64,000 nucleotides of DNA. It comes from Streptomyces sp. NBC_01288. GTDB taxonomy: Bacteria; Actinomycetota; Actinomycetes; Streptomycetales; Streptomycetaceae. The translations under genes were made by a program, and so were the position numbers. The stretch covers positions 7,873,001-7,937,000 of the forward strand of contig NZ_CP108427.1 in assembly GCF_035982055.1 (NCBI RefSeq), given 5' to 3'. Shown here one piece after another: positions 8,982 through 16,850 of this stretch (position 1 is the stretch's first letter; every line of letters starts with the position of its first letter). The notes beneath the pieces were generated by a model that was given only the letters and a program-made list of their open reading frames with translations, was not told the origin of the DNA and did not search any database.

Positions 8982-9671
8982 ATGTCGCTTCCGGAGATCG
9001 TCTCGCGTGCGCAGTGGCGCGCGGCGCGCGAGGAACTGCTGGTCAAGGAGAAGGCGGCCACGCGCGCGCGGGACGCGCTCAACGCCGAGCGGCGCGGGCT
9101 GCCCATGGTGGAGATCGACAAGGAGTACCTCTTCGAGGGCGGCGACGGGAAGGCCACCCTGCTCGACCTCTTCGAGGGGCGCGGCCAACTCGTCGTCTAC
9201 CACTTCATGTTCGCGCCCGAGTGGGACGCGGGCTGCCGTAGCTGCTCGGCGTTCCTCGACCAGATCGGGCATCTCGCCCATCTGAAGGCGCGCGGCACGA
9301 CGTTCGCCGCCGTGTCGAGGGCGCCGTACACGAAGATCCTGCCGTTCAAGGCGCGGATGGGGTGGACGCTGCCCTGGTACTCGTCCTTCGGCGGGGACTT
9401 CAACTGGGACTTCGAGGTCACGTTCGTCGGGGACGGGGAACCCGTCGAGCGGCCGGGCGTCAGCTGCTTCCTGCGGGACCGCGACCGGGTGTTCCACACC
9501 TACTCCACCTATGAGCGCGGGCTCGACGGGCTCGGCTCGACCACCACCTTCCTGGATCTGACCGCGCTGGGGCGGCAGGAGGAGTGGGAGGAGCCCAAGG
9601 GGCGCGCATCGGCGCTCGGGGCGCCTGCGGGAAGTGAGCGCGTCCGCTATCACGACGAATACGAGGACTGA
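8982..9671 (+). CDS. DUF899 family thioredoxin-like protein
   Basis: The 229-residue protein begins at ATG behind AGGAGGG. The N-terminal helix is followed by a thioredoxin-like fold with VVYHFMFAPEWDAGCRSCSAFLDQ at about residues 67-90. Its CRSC pair is placed like a peroxiredoxin/AhpC active-site cysteine. Later motifs (SRAPYTKILPFKARMGW, YSSFGGDFNWDFEV) are typical of DUF899, which is widespread in actinobacteria and usually annotated as a dithiol-disulfide isomerase-like protein. The biochemical role is unproven. The gene appears to be monocistronic. Confidence 0.85.
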   Translation: MSLPEIVSRAQWRAAREELLVKEKAATRARDALNAERRGLPMVEIDKEYLFEGGDGKATLLDLFEGRGQLVVYHFMFAPEWDAGCRSCSAFLDQIGHLAHLKARGTTFAAVSRAPYTKILPFKARMGWTLPWYSSFGGDFNWDFEVTFVGDGEPVERPGVSCFLRDRDRVFHTYSTYERGLDGLGSTTTFLDLTALGRQEEWEEPKGRASALGAPAGSERVRYHDEYED

Positions 9672-9832
9672 CACGGGAAACTTGTTTCGAGAACCTGTGC
9701 CGAAGATGTGTGGCCAGGTGTCGACTATGTCTCAGTACCGTCACTTCGCGAGCCGTTCACCGTACTGTCGGCGTTTAACTCTATGAGGCTTCACGAAGCT
9801 CTCCGAGTTTCAGCACGACAGGGAGGTACAGG

Positions 9833-10015
9833 GTGAACGGGCGAACGGTGCTTGAGCGTTTTCCCGCCGGCGGGCCGCGTGGCTCGTGGCCGGCGGAGGA
9901 GTTCGCGCAGGCGCGCCGTCTGGAGGGCCTGCACGCTGAGGTCGTCATGGACATCGCGACCGACGCGTTCCTCGTGGTCGTGCGCAGCGGCGACGTCGTG
10001 GACGCCGCCGCCTGA
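9833..10015 (+). CDS. Small conserved-looking hypothetical protein (60 aa)
   Basis: The GTG start at 9833 has GGGAGGT 5 bp upstream. The 60-residue acidic product contains GSWPAEEFAQARRLEGLHAEVVMDIATDAFLVVV split over two predicted elements: an amphipathic helix, then beta strands. Codon third positions are strongly GC, which supports coding. The 160-bp region in front (9672-9832) is less GC-rich and contains the dyad GAAACTTGTTTC at 9677-9688, a plausible promoter or operator. The gene converges on the ABC exporter gene with 4 bp between stops. Function is unknown. Confidence 0.65.
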   Translation: MNGRTVLERFPAGGPRGSWPAEEFAQARRLEGLHAEVVMDIATDAFLVVVRSGDVVDAAA

Positions 10016-10019
10016 GAGG

Positions 10020-11969
10020 TCAGCCCGCCTTCGGGGCGGGCACCTTCGCCGTGAACTGGTCAGCCTGGAGCGCGTACAGCTCCGCGTACACCCCGCCGCT
10101 CGCGAGCAGCTCGTCCGGCGTCCCGGACTCCACCAGCCGCCCCTGATCCAGGACGTGCACCAGATCCGCGTGGCGTACGGACGCCAGCCGGTGCGTGATC
10201 AGCACGACCGTCTGCCCGGTGCCGGCCAGCGCGCGGATCTTCTCGAAGACCTCCAGCTCGGCCCGGGCGTCGAGGGCCGCCGTCGGCTCGTCCACGATCA
10301 GGATGCGGCCCCTCCGGTACGCGGCCCGCGCGATCCCGAGCCGCTGCCACTGACCGCCCGACAGCTCGTGCCCGCCGCTGAAGTTGCGGGCCAGCAGCGT
10401 GTCCAGACCGCGCGGCAGATCCGCGACCACGTCCTGCGCACCGGCCTCGGCGACGGCATCCGTCAGCCGCTCCTCGGTGAGGGGCGCCGCGGACCGCCCG
10501 ACGGCCACGTTGACGCGGGCGGTGAACGGCCAGCGCTTGAAGTTCTGCGCCACCATCGCGATCCGGTCGGACAGTTGCTGCCGGTCGGCGCCCGCCGCGT
10601 CGACGCCGTCCCACAGGATCCGGCCCCGGTCCGGCCGGTACAGCCCGGCCAGCAGCTTGACCAGGGTCGTCTTGCCGGAGCCGTTCTCACCGACCAGGGC
10701 GATGATCCGACCCAGCGGGAGGGTGAGCGTGACGTCGTCGAGCGCGGGGTGGGTGGCCTCGCCCGGGTAGCTGAACGTGACGTTCTCGAAGCGGATCTCC
10801 CGCGGCTCCTCGGGCAGCGCCGTCCCGCCGACCGGGATCGCCCACTCGGTCGCCTCCTCGTACAGCTTCTGCAGATCGCCCACGAACAGGGCCTCCTCGT
10901 GCAGCTGGTTCACCGCCAGGACGAGCGTGTCGAGGCTCGTGGAACCGGTGCGGATCGCGATCACCGCAGTACCCGCCACCGAGAGCGCCATGGCCCCGGA
11001 CAGCAGCAGCCCGCCCAGCGTCGCGTACGTAGCCGCCGTCGCGAGGCCCGTCCAGGTCGCCGCGATCAGCCCGGTGCGGGCGGTGAGCCGGGCCAGCCGG
11101 GCCTGTTCCGCCTCCGCGCTCTCCGACATCTCGTGGAAGTGGTGCAGCAGGAACGGTCCGACACCGTGGACGCGGATCTCGGGGGCCGCCTCCGGCTCGG
11201 TGAGCAGCGAACCGATGAGGCGGCCGGCCCGGACGTGCTGCACCCAGGTGTGGAACGACTCGTAGTGGCGCCGCGCGTTCGTCAGCGCGCCCCAGGCGCT
11301 CGGCAGCGTCATCGTCGCCAGCAGCGGGAGCAGCGCCGGGTGCAGCACGGTCAGCACGCCCGCCGCCGCGATCAGCGAGATCAGCGCGTTCATGACGTTC
11401 GTCGCGTACGAGATCATGCGGCGGGCCGACATGGCGCCGTACTGCGCGGTGTCCAGCAGCTTGTGGAACGCGTGGTCCTCGATCGCGGCCAGCTCCACGG
11501 CCGCCGCCCGCTCCAGATACAGCTCGGTGGCGACCCGCTCCACCTTCGGTTCGAGCCGCCCGGTCGCGTACGTCGACGCCGCCCGCAGCAGCGCGCCCAC
11601 CAGCATCACCGCGGCCATCGTCACCAGCGCGGGGACGGCACCGCGCAGCCGGTCCGCGATGGCACCGCCGGTGATCAGCCGCCCCAGCACGCTGTTGACC
11701 GCGAGCAGACTCACCGCCTGCGTGGCACCCCGGCACGCCTCGGCCGCCAGCACGACCCGCGCGGCCCGCGGATCGGCCTGCCAGGCCAGCCGGAAACTCG
11801 ACCGCAGCATCGCCGGCAACCGCGTCACCATGGACCGGAAACTCAGCTCCAGAAACGCGTCATTGTGCTGACTCCACCCCGTGTCGTACCGCAAGGGCCC
11901 ACCAAAGAGCAGCCGCTCCGAAGCGGACGCCTCCCCCGGCCCCGAGCCCCCCTTGCCCTTGCTCCCCAC
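10020..11969 (-). CDS. ABC transporter, fused permease/ATP-binding half-transporter
   Basis: The 649-residue exporter has an N-terminal six-helix transmembrane domain (about residues 60-330) and a C-terminal ATPase with Walker A LVGENGSGKTT, signature LSGGQWQRLGIARA and Walker B ILIVDEPTAALD. GTG at 11969 is chosen because GGGGGAGG lies 6 bp upstream. The frame stays open further, but that upstream part reads through low-complexity repeat DNA. A half-transporter of this type should work as a homodimer exporting a lipid, peptide or drug. No partner half is next to it. Substrate unknown. Confidence 0.88.
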   Translation of the reverse strand: MGSKGKGGSGPGEASASERLLFGGPLRYDTGWSQHNDAFLELSFRSMVTRLPAMLRSSFRLAWQADPRAARVVLAAEACRGATQAVSLLAVNSVLGRLITGGAIADRLRGAVPALVTMAAVMLVGALLRAASTYATGRLEPKVERVATELYLERAAAVELAAIEDHAFHKLLDTAQYGAMSARRMISYATNVMNALISLIAAAGVLTVLHPALLPLLATMTLPSAWGALTNARRHYESFHTWVQHVRAGRLIGSLLTEPEAAPEIRVHGVGPFLLHHFHEMSESAEAEQARLARLTARTGLIAATWTGLATAATYATLGGLLLSGAMALSVAGTAVIAIRTGSTSLDTLVLAVNQLHEEALFVGDLQKLYEEATEWAIPVGGTALPEEPREIRFENVTFSYPGEATHPALDDVTLTLPLGRIIALVGENGSGKTTLVKLLAGLYRPDRGRILWDGVDAAGADRQQLSDRIAMVAQNFKRWPFTARVNVAVGRSAAPLTEERLTDAVAEAGAQDVVADLPRGLDTLLARNFSGGHELSGGQWQRLGIARAAYRRGRILIVDEPTAALDARAELEVFEKIRALAGTGQTVVLITHRLASVRHADLVHVLDQGRLVESGTPDELLASGGVYAELYALQADQFTAKVPAPKAG

Positions 11970-12387
11970 CGCCGACCTCCCCCGATCGTGGACGAACGAA
12001 CGGCCACTATCGCGGGGCGGGAGGGGTGCGGGGGAGAGCGCGGGGAGGTGAGGCGGGGACGCGCGGGCGTACGCCGGGAAGGCGGAGGGGTGGGGCCGTT
12101 CGATATGCGGCTCCGCCGAGTGGGCGGGTGCGGGGAGGGGGTGGCGCTCGTCGAGAGTGGGGCGGGACTCTGTCGATGCGCGGCGCAGCCGGGTGAGCGC
12201 CGGGCGGGCGCACCGCGCCCGAAAGGGGCGCGGGGAACTGCGCGACCAGCCCCCACCGGCCCGCAGATGAAATCCGCCCACCCCGGGAACTGCGCGACCA
12301 GCCCCCACCGACCCGCAGACGAAAACCGCTCACCCCGGGCCCCGCCCCTACCGACCCCGCAGAAAAATCCGCTCAACCCGCGGAGCG
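11970..12387. repeat. Intergenic region carrying a dispersed Streptomyces-type repeat in ~3 copies
   Basis: The stretch 12221-12372 holds tandem copies of one unit. The segment GGGAACTGCGCGACCAGCCC followed by CCACCGGCCCGCAGATGAAA starts at about 12232 and again at about 12284 (CCGACCCGCAGACGAAAACC variant). A third, partial copy (CCCTACCGACCCCGCAG) starts near 12347. From general knowledge this unit is a common intergenic repeat in Streptomyces genomes and is often mistaken for coding sequence. The rest (11970-12220) is GC-rich spacer upstream of the ABC exporter gene, with no supported gene. Confidence 0.75.
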
Positions 12388-12831
12388 CTACGCGCTGATG
12401 GGCCGCGACCAAGAAGGCGTAGTCCCCGTAACCCGACACACCGCCAGGTACAACGGAATCGGCGGCGTATACGGCAGCTTCCCGTCCGGCTTGTGAATGA
12501 GACCCGGCGCGCGAGGCGAGTCCGGAACCAGCGCCCCCGTCGTGTACCGCGCCGGCGCAGGCCAGTCCAGCGCGTAATCCGAGTCGGACGGAACGATCCA
12601 CCACCAGTGCGCTTCGTCGGCGTAGACACAACCGACACGCGGCAGCCGGGGCAGAACCAGCGGTCCGAAACGTGCGGGCACCGCCACGGCGTCGCAGCCG
12701 AGCGGAGCCGTCATGCCCTCGGGGACGGCCAGCCGGCGCGGCGCGCCCGGCCCGTGCAGCGCACGCCCCAGACGGACCAGCGTGTCGAGACTGAGCACCT
12801 GGCCGGGACGAGACCCGCCGCTCACACCCAT
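12388..12831 (-). CDS. Hypothetical protein, translationally coupled to the upstream HATPase gene
   Basis: The 147-residue protein starts at ATG 12831 inside the last codons of the upstream gene (10-bp overlap), so it is probably translationally coupled. It contains a helical N-terminus (VLSLDTLVRLGRAL) and a tryptophan-rich centre (HWWWIVPSDSDYALDW) that could be a nucleotide- or ligand-binding beta-hairpin region. I recognise no enzymatic motif. Similar small proteins accompany HATPase/XRE/DUF397 groups in Streptomyces, which suggests a role in the same signalling unit. Confidence 0.7.
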   Translation of the reverse strand: MGVSGGSRPGQVLSLDTLVRLGRALHGPGAPRRLAVPEGMTAPLGCDAVAVPARFGPLVLPRLPRVGCVYADEAHWWWIVPSDSDYALDWPAPARYTTGALVPDSPRAPGLIHKPDGKLPYTPPIPLYLAVCRVTGTTPSWSRPISA

Positions 12832-13826
12832 TCGACCCCCGTACCGAAGTCCCCGAGTCCACCGGATTCCCTGAACCCGCCGGTACTCCTGAACCCGCCG
12901 GAATCCGCGAACCCGCCGGATTCCCCGGTCTCCGCGGAGTCCGGGAGGTCGCCGGCGTCCTGGTGTCCCCGGCCCCTGAAGAGACCTGTGGTCTCCTGAC
13001 CGAGGCCCCCGAAGTGGCCCGCGCCCTCCCGGCCCCGCGTACCGGAGCCGGCCCCACCACGAGCAGGGCCGCCTCCGGTTTCGTGCTCCCGGCCCCCGAA
13101 GCCGCCGAGATCCGGATTTCCGAAGTCGCCGGCACCCCCATGCCCGCTGCCGGAGGCACCCCCATGCCCCCGCCCCGGAAATACGCCCAGATCCTCGAAG
13201 GCCCCGAAGTGTGCCGTCGCCTCGTCCTCGTCGCCCGAACCGCCCGACGGACCCGGCTTGGGTCGTGCGCCCCAACCCAGGTCGTTGAGCGGTACGGAAC
13301 TGTCGTGGACGGGGGCCGGGTGGTGGCCGTGTGTCGGGTCCGCCTGCCGCGGCAGGTCGGCCCAGACCAGCAGGCCGGGTCCGTGTTCCTGGGCGCCCCA
13401 GGCCCGGCAGAGTCCATCGATGAGGAGCAGTCCCCTCCCGTGCTCCTCATCCGGCCGCCGCGGCGACGGGCGGGGCTCACCGGGAGCACAGCCCTCGTCA
13501 CGGACGGCTATCCGCACCAGGTCGTCGCCATCGTGCAGCTCGCAGACTATGTGGCTGCTCGCGGTGTGCACGATCGCGTTGGTGACCAGCTCGGAGACGA
13601 CCAGTACCGCCGTGTCGCAGGTGTCCTCGCAGACGGACCAGCCGGACAGCCGGGCCCGCGTCAGGCGTCTCGCCTGGGCCGGGGAACCCGGATGTGCGGC
13701 CAGCTCGAACCGGAACCGGCGCTCGGCAGCGGCCCCACCAGGGACGGCTCCCGCGGCGGCACCGAGACCGAGGCGGCCTGCGGCGGCGTCTGTTCCTAAG
13801 GGCGCGGACGGAATCACGCTTGCCAC
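12822..13826 (-). CDS. ATP-binding protein (RsbW/anti-sigma-type HATPase) with glycine-rich tail
   Basis: The 334-residue protein starts at GTG 13826; GTG 13817 is an alternative. Residues ~30-165 form an HATPase_c_2 domain of the anti-sigma kinase type: a VVSELVTNAIVH N-box, IAVRDEG (G1) and HGRGLLLIDGL (G2 with lid). The remaining ~160 residues are low-complexity, rich in Gly, Ser, Asp and Phe, with repeats of the form SGGF. Most Streptomyces relatives stop shortly after the ATPase, so the tail is unusual. It is encoded divergently from the XRE/DUF397 pair, a common Streptomyces developmental-type arrangement. The tail might be a disordered interaction region. Confidence 0.8.
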   Translation of the reverse strand: MASVIPSAPLGTDAAAGRLGLGAAAGAVPGGAAAERRFRFELAAHPGSPAQARRLTRARLSGWSVCEDTCDTAVLVVSELVTNAIVHTASSHIVCELHDGDDLVRIAVRDEGCAPGEPRPSPRRPDEEHGRGLLLIDGLCRAWGAQEHGPGLLVWADLPRQADPTHGHHPAPVHDSSVPLNDLGWGARPKPGPSGGSGDEDEATAHFGAFEDLGVFPGRGHGGASGSGHGGAGDFGNPDLGGFGGREHETGGGPARGGAGSGTRGREGAGHFGGLGQETTGLFRGRGHQDAGDLPDSAETGESGGFADSGGFRSTGGFRESGGLGDFGTGVEWV

Positions 13827-13842
13827 TATCGCCCCGCCGTGA

Positions 13843-13857
13843 ACACTTGGCAAGTGT
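13843..13857. promoter_or_regulatory. 15-bp palindrome in front of the HATPase gene
   Basis: ACACTTG-G-CAAGTGT is a perfect 7+1+7 dyad about 17 bp upstream of the HATPase start. It is followed on the + strand by an AT-rich tract (CACTATGAAAAATG). The position suggests an operator or promoter element for the divergent HATPase and XRE genes. The XRE protein at 14224 is an obvious candidate binder. This is inference from position and symmetry only. Confidence 0.5.
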
Positions 13858-14223
13858 CACTATGAAAAATGCAGAGTGCCGTATGACGGTCTGGACGGTC
13901 GTGGCACACTGCTCGCAACAGAAAGTCGCGCGGCGCCAGTTGGGATCTCCGGAGGTCTGTCCCGATCTTCGAATGAGTCTTCGAATGGCGCCGCAGGCCT
14001 GTCAGGATTCGGTTCGCCGGGATCGGTACGTCGGGCCGGGATCGGTTCGTAGGTCCGTGAGAACCCTCTCGACGGACTGTACGGACGCATGCGCTGTCAG
14101 TACTCAACGCATTGCCCAGCGCTCAAGACCCATTGCTCAGCACTCAAGATCCACTGCCCAGCACTCAAGTCAGTACCCGGTACCCAGCTGTCAGGACTCA
14201 TCACTCATTCGTGGAGGTGGAGC
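13858..14223. other. Divergent intergenic region between the HATPase and XRE genes
   Basis: The 366-bp gap has lower GC than its neighbours (for example around 13860-13930) and no supported coding frame. It holds the promoter regions of both genes and three 21-bp tandem repeats at 14111-14173. Its right end carries the ribosome binding site GGAGGTGG of the XRE gene. Confidence 0.6.
14111..14173. repeat. Three 21-bp tandem repeats in the XRE 5' leader
   Basis: Three consecutive copies start at 14111, 14132 and 14153, each of the form AYTGCYCAGCRCTCAAGAYCC. A degenerate half copy follows (CAGTACCCGG). They end 50 bp before the XRE start codon, so they lie in the leader or promoter of that gene and could be iterated operator sites or a slippage-prone leader. 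Confidence 0.7.
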
Positions 14224-15084
14224 GTGAGCGAGCCGCGGTCCGCACCGACGGTCGGCCAGGTCGTCCTCGGCCGGCGCCTGCTGGACCTGCGGGAACGCGC
14301 GGGGCTCAAGCGCGAGGAGGCCGCCCGCGTCCTCCGCGTCGCCCCCGCCACGGTCCGCCGCATGGAGATGGCGGAGGTCTCCCTCAAGATCCCCTACCTC
14401 CAGCTCCTCCTGAAGTCCTACGGCGTCTCCGACGAGGAGGCCGAGGCCTTCGTCCAGCTCGCCGAGGAGGCCAACCGGCCCGGCTGGTGGCAGCGCTTCC
14501 ACGACATCCTGCCCGGCTGGTTCTCGATGCACGTCAGCCTGGAGGGCGCGGCCGCGCTCATCAGGTCGTACGAACCGCATTTCGTGCCCGGGCTGCTGCA
14601 GACCGAGGACTACGCGCGCGGGGTGCTGAAGTCCGGTGCCATCGGCCAGACCGAGCCCGACGACATCGAGCGCCACGTCGATCTGCGCATGCAGCGCCAG
14701 GGCCTGCTCACCCGTCCCGACGCGCCCCGCTTCTGGGTCGTCATGGACGAGACCGCCCTGCGCCGCCCGGTCGGCGGCCCCGAGGTGATGCGTGCCCAGA
14801 TCGACAAACTGCTCGACGCCACGAAGCTGCCCAACGTGACCCTTCAGGTCGCCCCGTTCTCCTCGGGGCCGCACCCGGGCACGTACGGGCCCTTCGTGCT
14901 GTTCCGATTTGCCATGTCAGAACTGCCGGACATGGTCTACAGCGAGTACCTGACCGGCGCCGTCTATCTGGACTCGCGCGAAGAGGTGGGAACCCACCTT
15001 GAGGTCATGGACCGCATGGCGGCGCAGGCCGCTACGGCACATCGCACGAAGGAGATCCTCAAGGATCTCCGCAAGGAGCTGTGA
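14224..15084 (+). CDS. XRE-type helix-turn-helix regulator with DUF5753 domain
   Basis: The 286-residue protein starts at GTG 14224 with GGAGG 6 bp upstream. Residues ~8-70 are an XRE/Cro helix-turn-helix (LGRRLLDLRERAGLKREEAA, with VAPATVRRMEM as recognition helix). The rest is the DUF5753 domain, marked by YEPHFVPGLLQTEDYARGVL and LPNVTLQVAPFSSGPHPG. The stop is directly followed by the ATG of a DUF397 gene. XRE-DUF5753 plus DUF397 plus a nearby HATPase gene is the WhiJ/AbaA-like group, which influences sporulation and antibiotic production in Streptomyces. It probably controls its own divergent promoter. Confidence 0.92.
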   Translation: MSEPRSAPTVGQVVLGRRLLDLRERAGLKREEAARVLRVAPATVRRMEMAEVSLKIPYLQLLLKSYGVSDEEAEAFVQLAEEANRPGWWQRFHDILPGWFSMHVSLEGAAALIRSYEPHFVPGLLQTEDYARGVLKSGAIGQTEPDDIERHVDLRMQRQGLLTRPDAPRFWVVMDETALRRPVGGPEVMRAQIDKLLDATKLPNVTLQVAPFSSGPHPGTYGPFVLFRFAMSELPDMVYSEYLTGAVYLDSREEVGTHLEVMDRMAAQAATAHRTKEILKDLRKEL

Positions 15085-15339
15085 ATGGATCGCATCAAGC
15101 CGCGTATGAGCGTCTACAACGGTATGCCCGCGCGGGACTTGGGAAGCGAAGGCTGGCACAAGCCGTGGAGCGGCGGCAACGGCGGCAACTGCCTGGAGGC
15201 GATGAAGCTCGCCGACGGCCGGATCGCCGTCCGTCAGTCCACCGACCCGGACGGGCCGGCCCTGATCTACACGACCGACGAGATGACGGCCTTCATCGAG
15301 GGGGCGAAAGCGGGCGAGGCGGATTTCTTGCTGTCCTGA
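15085..15339 (+). CDS. DUF397 domain protein
   Basis: The 84-residue protein starts at an ATG immediately after the TGA of the XRE gene, so translation is coupled. The DUF397 core is clear: WHKPWSGGNGGNCLEA, the ADGRIAVRQSTDPDGP turn, and TDEMTAFIEGAKAGEADFLL at the C-terminus. In this family the small protein acts with its cognate XRE partner, probably as an antagonist or co-regulator. No transmembrane segment. The exact role here is inferred from family context. Confidence 0.92.
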   Translation: MDRIKPRMSVYNGMPARDLGSEGWHKPWSGGNGGNCLEAMKLADGRIAVRQSTDPDGPALIYTTDEMTAFIEGAKAGEADFLLS

Positions 15340-15435
15340 GTCGGCGACCTGTGCTGAATGCTTTTTCCTTACCGAACCTCCTTATTTTGGTACTGACTTG
15401 ATCACATATTGCTTTAAGAGCTTATGGAGCACGCC

Positions 15436-16257
15436 ATGACCGTGCGGCCCACCGACAGGATCGACAAGACCGACGAGATCGACACCAGCAGGCCCCACCC
15501 CGCCCGCATGTACGACTGGTACCTCGGCGGCAGGGACAACTACCCCGTCGACGCCGAGATGGGCCGCCAGATGCTCGCCCTCGACCCGAGGGTGCCGGTC
15601 ATGGCACGTGTCAACCGCGCGTTCACACACCGGGCCACCCGCTGGCTCACCGGGCACGGCGTACGGCAGTTCCTGGACATCGGCACCGGTATCCCGACCG
15701 AGCCGAACCTGCACCGGGTCGCGCAGGCCGTCGCGCCCGAGGCACGTGTCGTCTACTGCGACAACGACCCGGTCGTGCTGGCCCATTCGGCGGCCCTGCT
15801 GCGCGGCACACCCCAGGGTGCGACCGCGTATGTGCGGGCCGATGTGCGCGATCCCGACGCCGTCATCGAGGGCGCTCGACAGGTCCTCGATCTCACCCGA
15901 CCCGTCGCCCTGTCCCTCGTCGCCCTGCTGCACTTCGTCCCCGACGAGGACGGCGCGCACGAGCTGGTCGACGGCCTGCTGTCCCGACTTCCCACCGGCA
16001 GCTACCTGATGATGACCCACGCCACCACCGACTTCACCCCGGAGGAGTCGACGGCGGCGGTCGAGAAGCTCACGGCGGCGGGCAGCACCGTGGCCCTCCG
16101 CTCCCGCACCGGCTTCGCCCGCTTCTTCACCGGCCTCGACCTGGTCGAGCCGGGGGTGACGGTGGTCGACCGCTGGCATCCGGAACTGGGCGAACCGGTA
16201 CCGGGTCAGGACGACGGCACGATTCCCGGCTACGGGGCGGTGGGCCGCAAGCCCTGA
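15436..16257 (+). CDS. SAM-dependent methyltransferase, DUF574 family
   Basis: The 273-residue protein starts at ATG 15436 with GGAG 6 bp upstream; ATG 15424 is in frame but lies over that site. Family landmarks are PARMYDWYLGGRDNYPVD near the N-terminus, FLDIGTGIPTEPNLH (SAM-binding glycine loop), VVYCDNDPVVLAH (acidic loop for the ribose) and ALLHFVPDED. DUF574 proteins are abundant in Streptomyces and often lie beside HATPase/XRE regulators, but their substrates are unknown. The preceding 96 bp (15340-15435) are AT-rich and probably contain its own promoter. Confidence 0.9.
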   Translation: MTVRPTDRIDKTDEIDTSRPHPARMYDWYLGGRDNYPVDAEMGRQMLALDPRVPVMARVNRAFTHRATRWLTGHGVRQFLDIGTGIPTEPNLHRVAQAVAPEARVVYCDNDPVVLAHSAALLRGTPQGATAYVRADVRDPDAVIEGARQVLDLTRPVALSLVALLHFVPDEDGAHELVDGLLSRLPTGSYLMMTHATTDFTPEESTAAVEKLTAAGSTVALRSRTGFARFFTGLDLVEPGVTVVDRWHPELGEPVPGQDDGTIPGYGAVGRKP

Positions 16258-16275
16258 GGTCCTTGATGTGCTGTT

Positions 16276-16508
16276 TCAGAGCCACGACAGCATGCGTCGC
16301 GGCGCGTCCACCAGCCGGCTGACGGCGACCACCGGCAACGGCGGTTGCTCCAGCCGGCCCGGGCCGCGCGGGCGAGGTTCGCCGCCTTGGAACCGGCGAA
16401 CAGGGTCTGTATCGCCGTGAGTTGGCCGAGGGAGACGGCGGCGTCCGGGCGGTACGCCCCCGCCGCCTCCCGCGCGTCCTCGCCACGGCGTTCGTCGAGC
16501 GTCGTCAT
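16276..16508 (-). pseudogene. Small hypothetical gene with probable frameshift
   Basis: ATG 16508 follows a good GGAGGG ribosome binding site and opens a frame reading MTTLDERRGEDAREAAG...LTAIQTLFAGSKAANLARAARAG. Past that point the listed frame loses its GC bias at third positions. The adjacent frame continues with strong bias as LEQPPLPVVAVSRLVDAPRRMLSWL and ends at TGA 16278-16276. Joining the two frames gives a ~76-residue protein, so a one-base change near 16354 probably broke the gene. Unshifted, the frame would run to 16230 and overlap the convergent methyltransferase. I do not recognise the family. Confidence 0.45.
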
Positions 16509-16850
16509 CAACACCCTCCAGAACCGACCGCCAACAGGGGGGACGCGCGGGGGTGGCCCTGCGTCTGACGACGGAACGAAGGATGGGGGCGCCGCCGCGC
16601 CCGACCCCACTCCGGGCCGACCACGACTCGCCTCCTGCGCCGATGATCCCACCGCCGTTGGCCTACAGGTCGGCCGGAAGTCACTTTCCCGTCCGCCACC
16701 GAACGATTTCGTGAGCCGGGAGGAGGACCGGCCCGGCGCCTCGTACCGGCGCAGTACACCCCGCCTCATCCGCAGGACCGAGGACGGACGTACGCGTGCT
16801 CATCCGGCAGCAGAGATGTCTCTACCTCCGGCTCCTCCGCCTCCGCTGTC
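16509..16850. other. Intergenic region
   Basis: This 342-bp gap precedes a broken small gene on the minus strand and follows the end of gltD. Short open frames exist in several readings, but none has a ribosome binding site and recognisable product together. It presumably holds the promoter for the small minus-strand gene and the transcription end of gltD. No clear hairpin or repeat was seen. Confidence 0.4.

Noticed and set aside
13858..14110. Small minus-strand frames in the HATPase-XRE gap
   Set aside because: They have no ribosome binding sites, weak codon bias and no recognisable product, and the DNA looks like promoter sequence.
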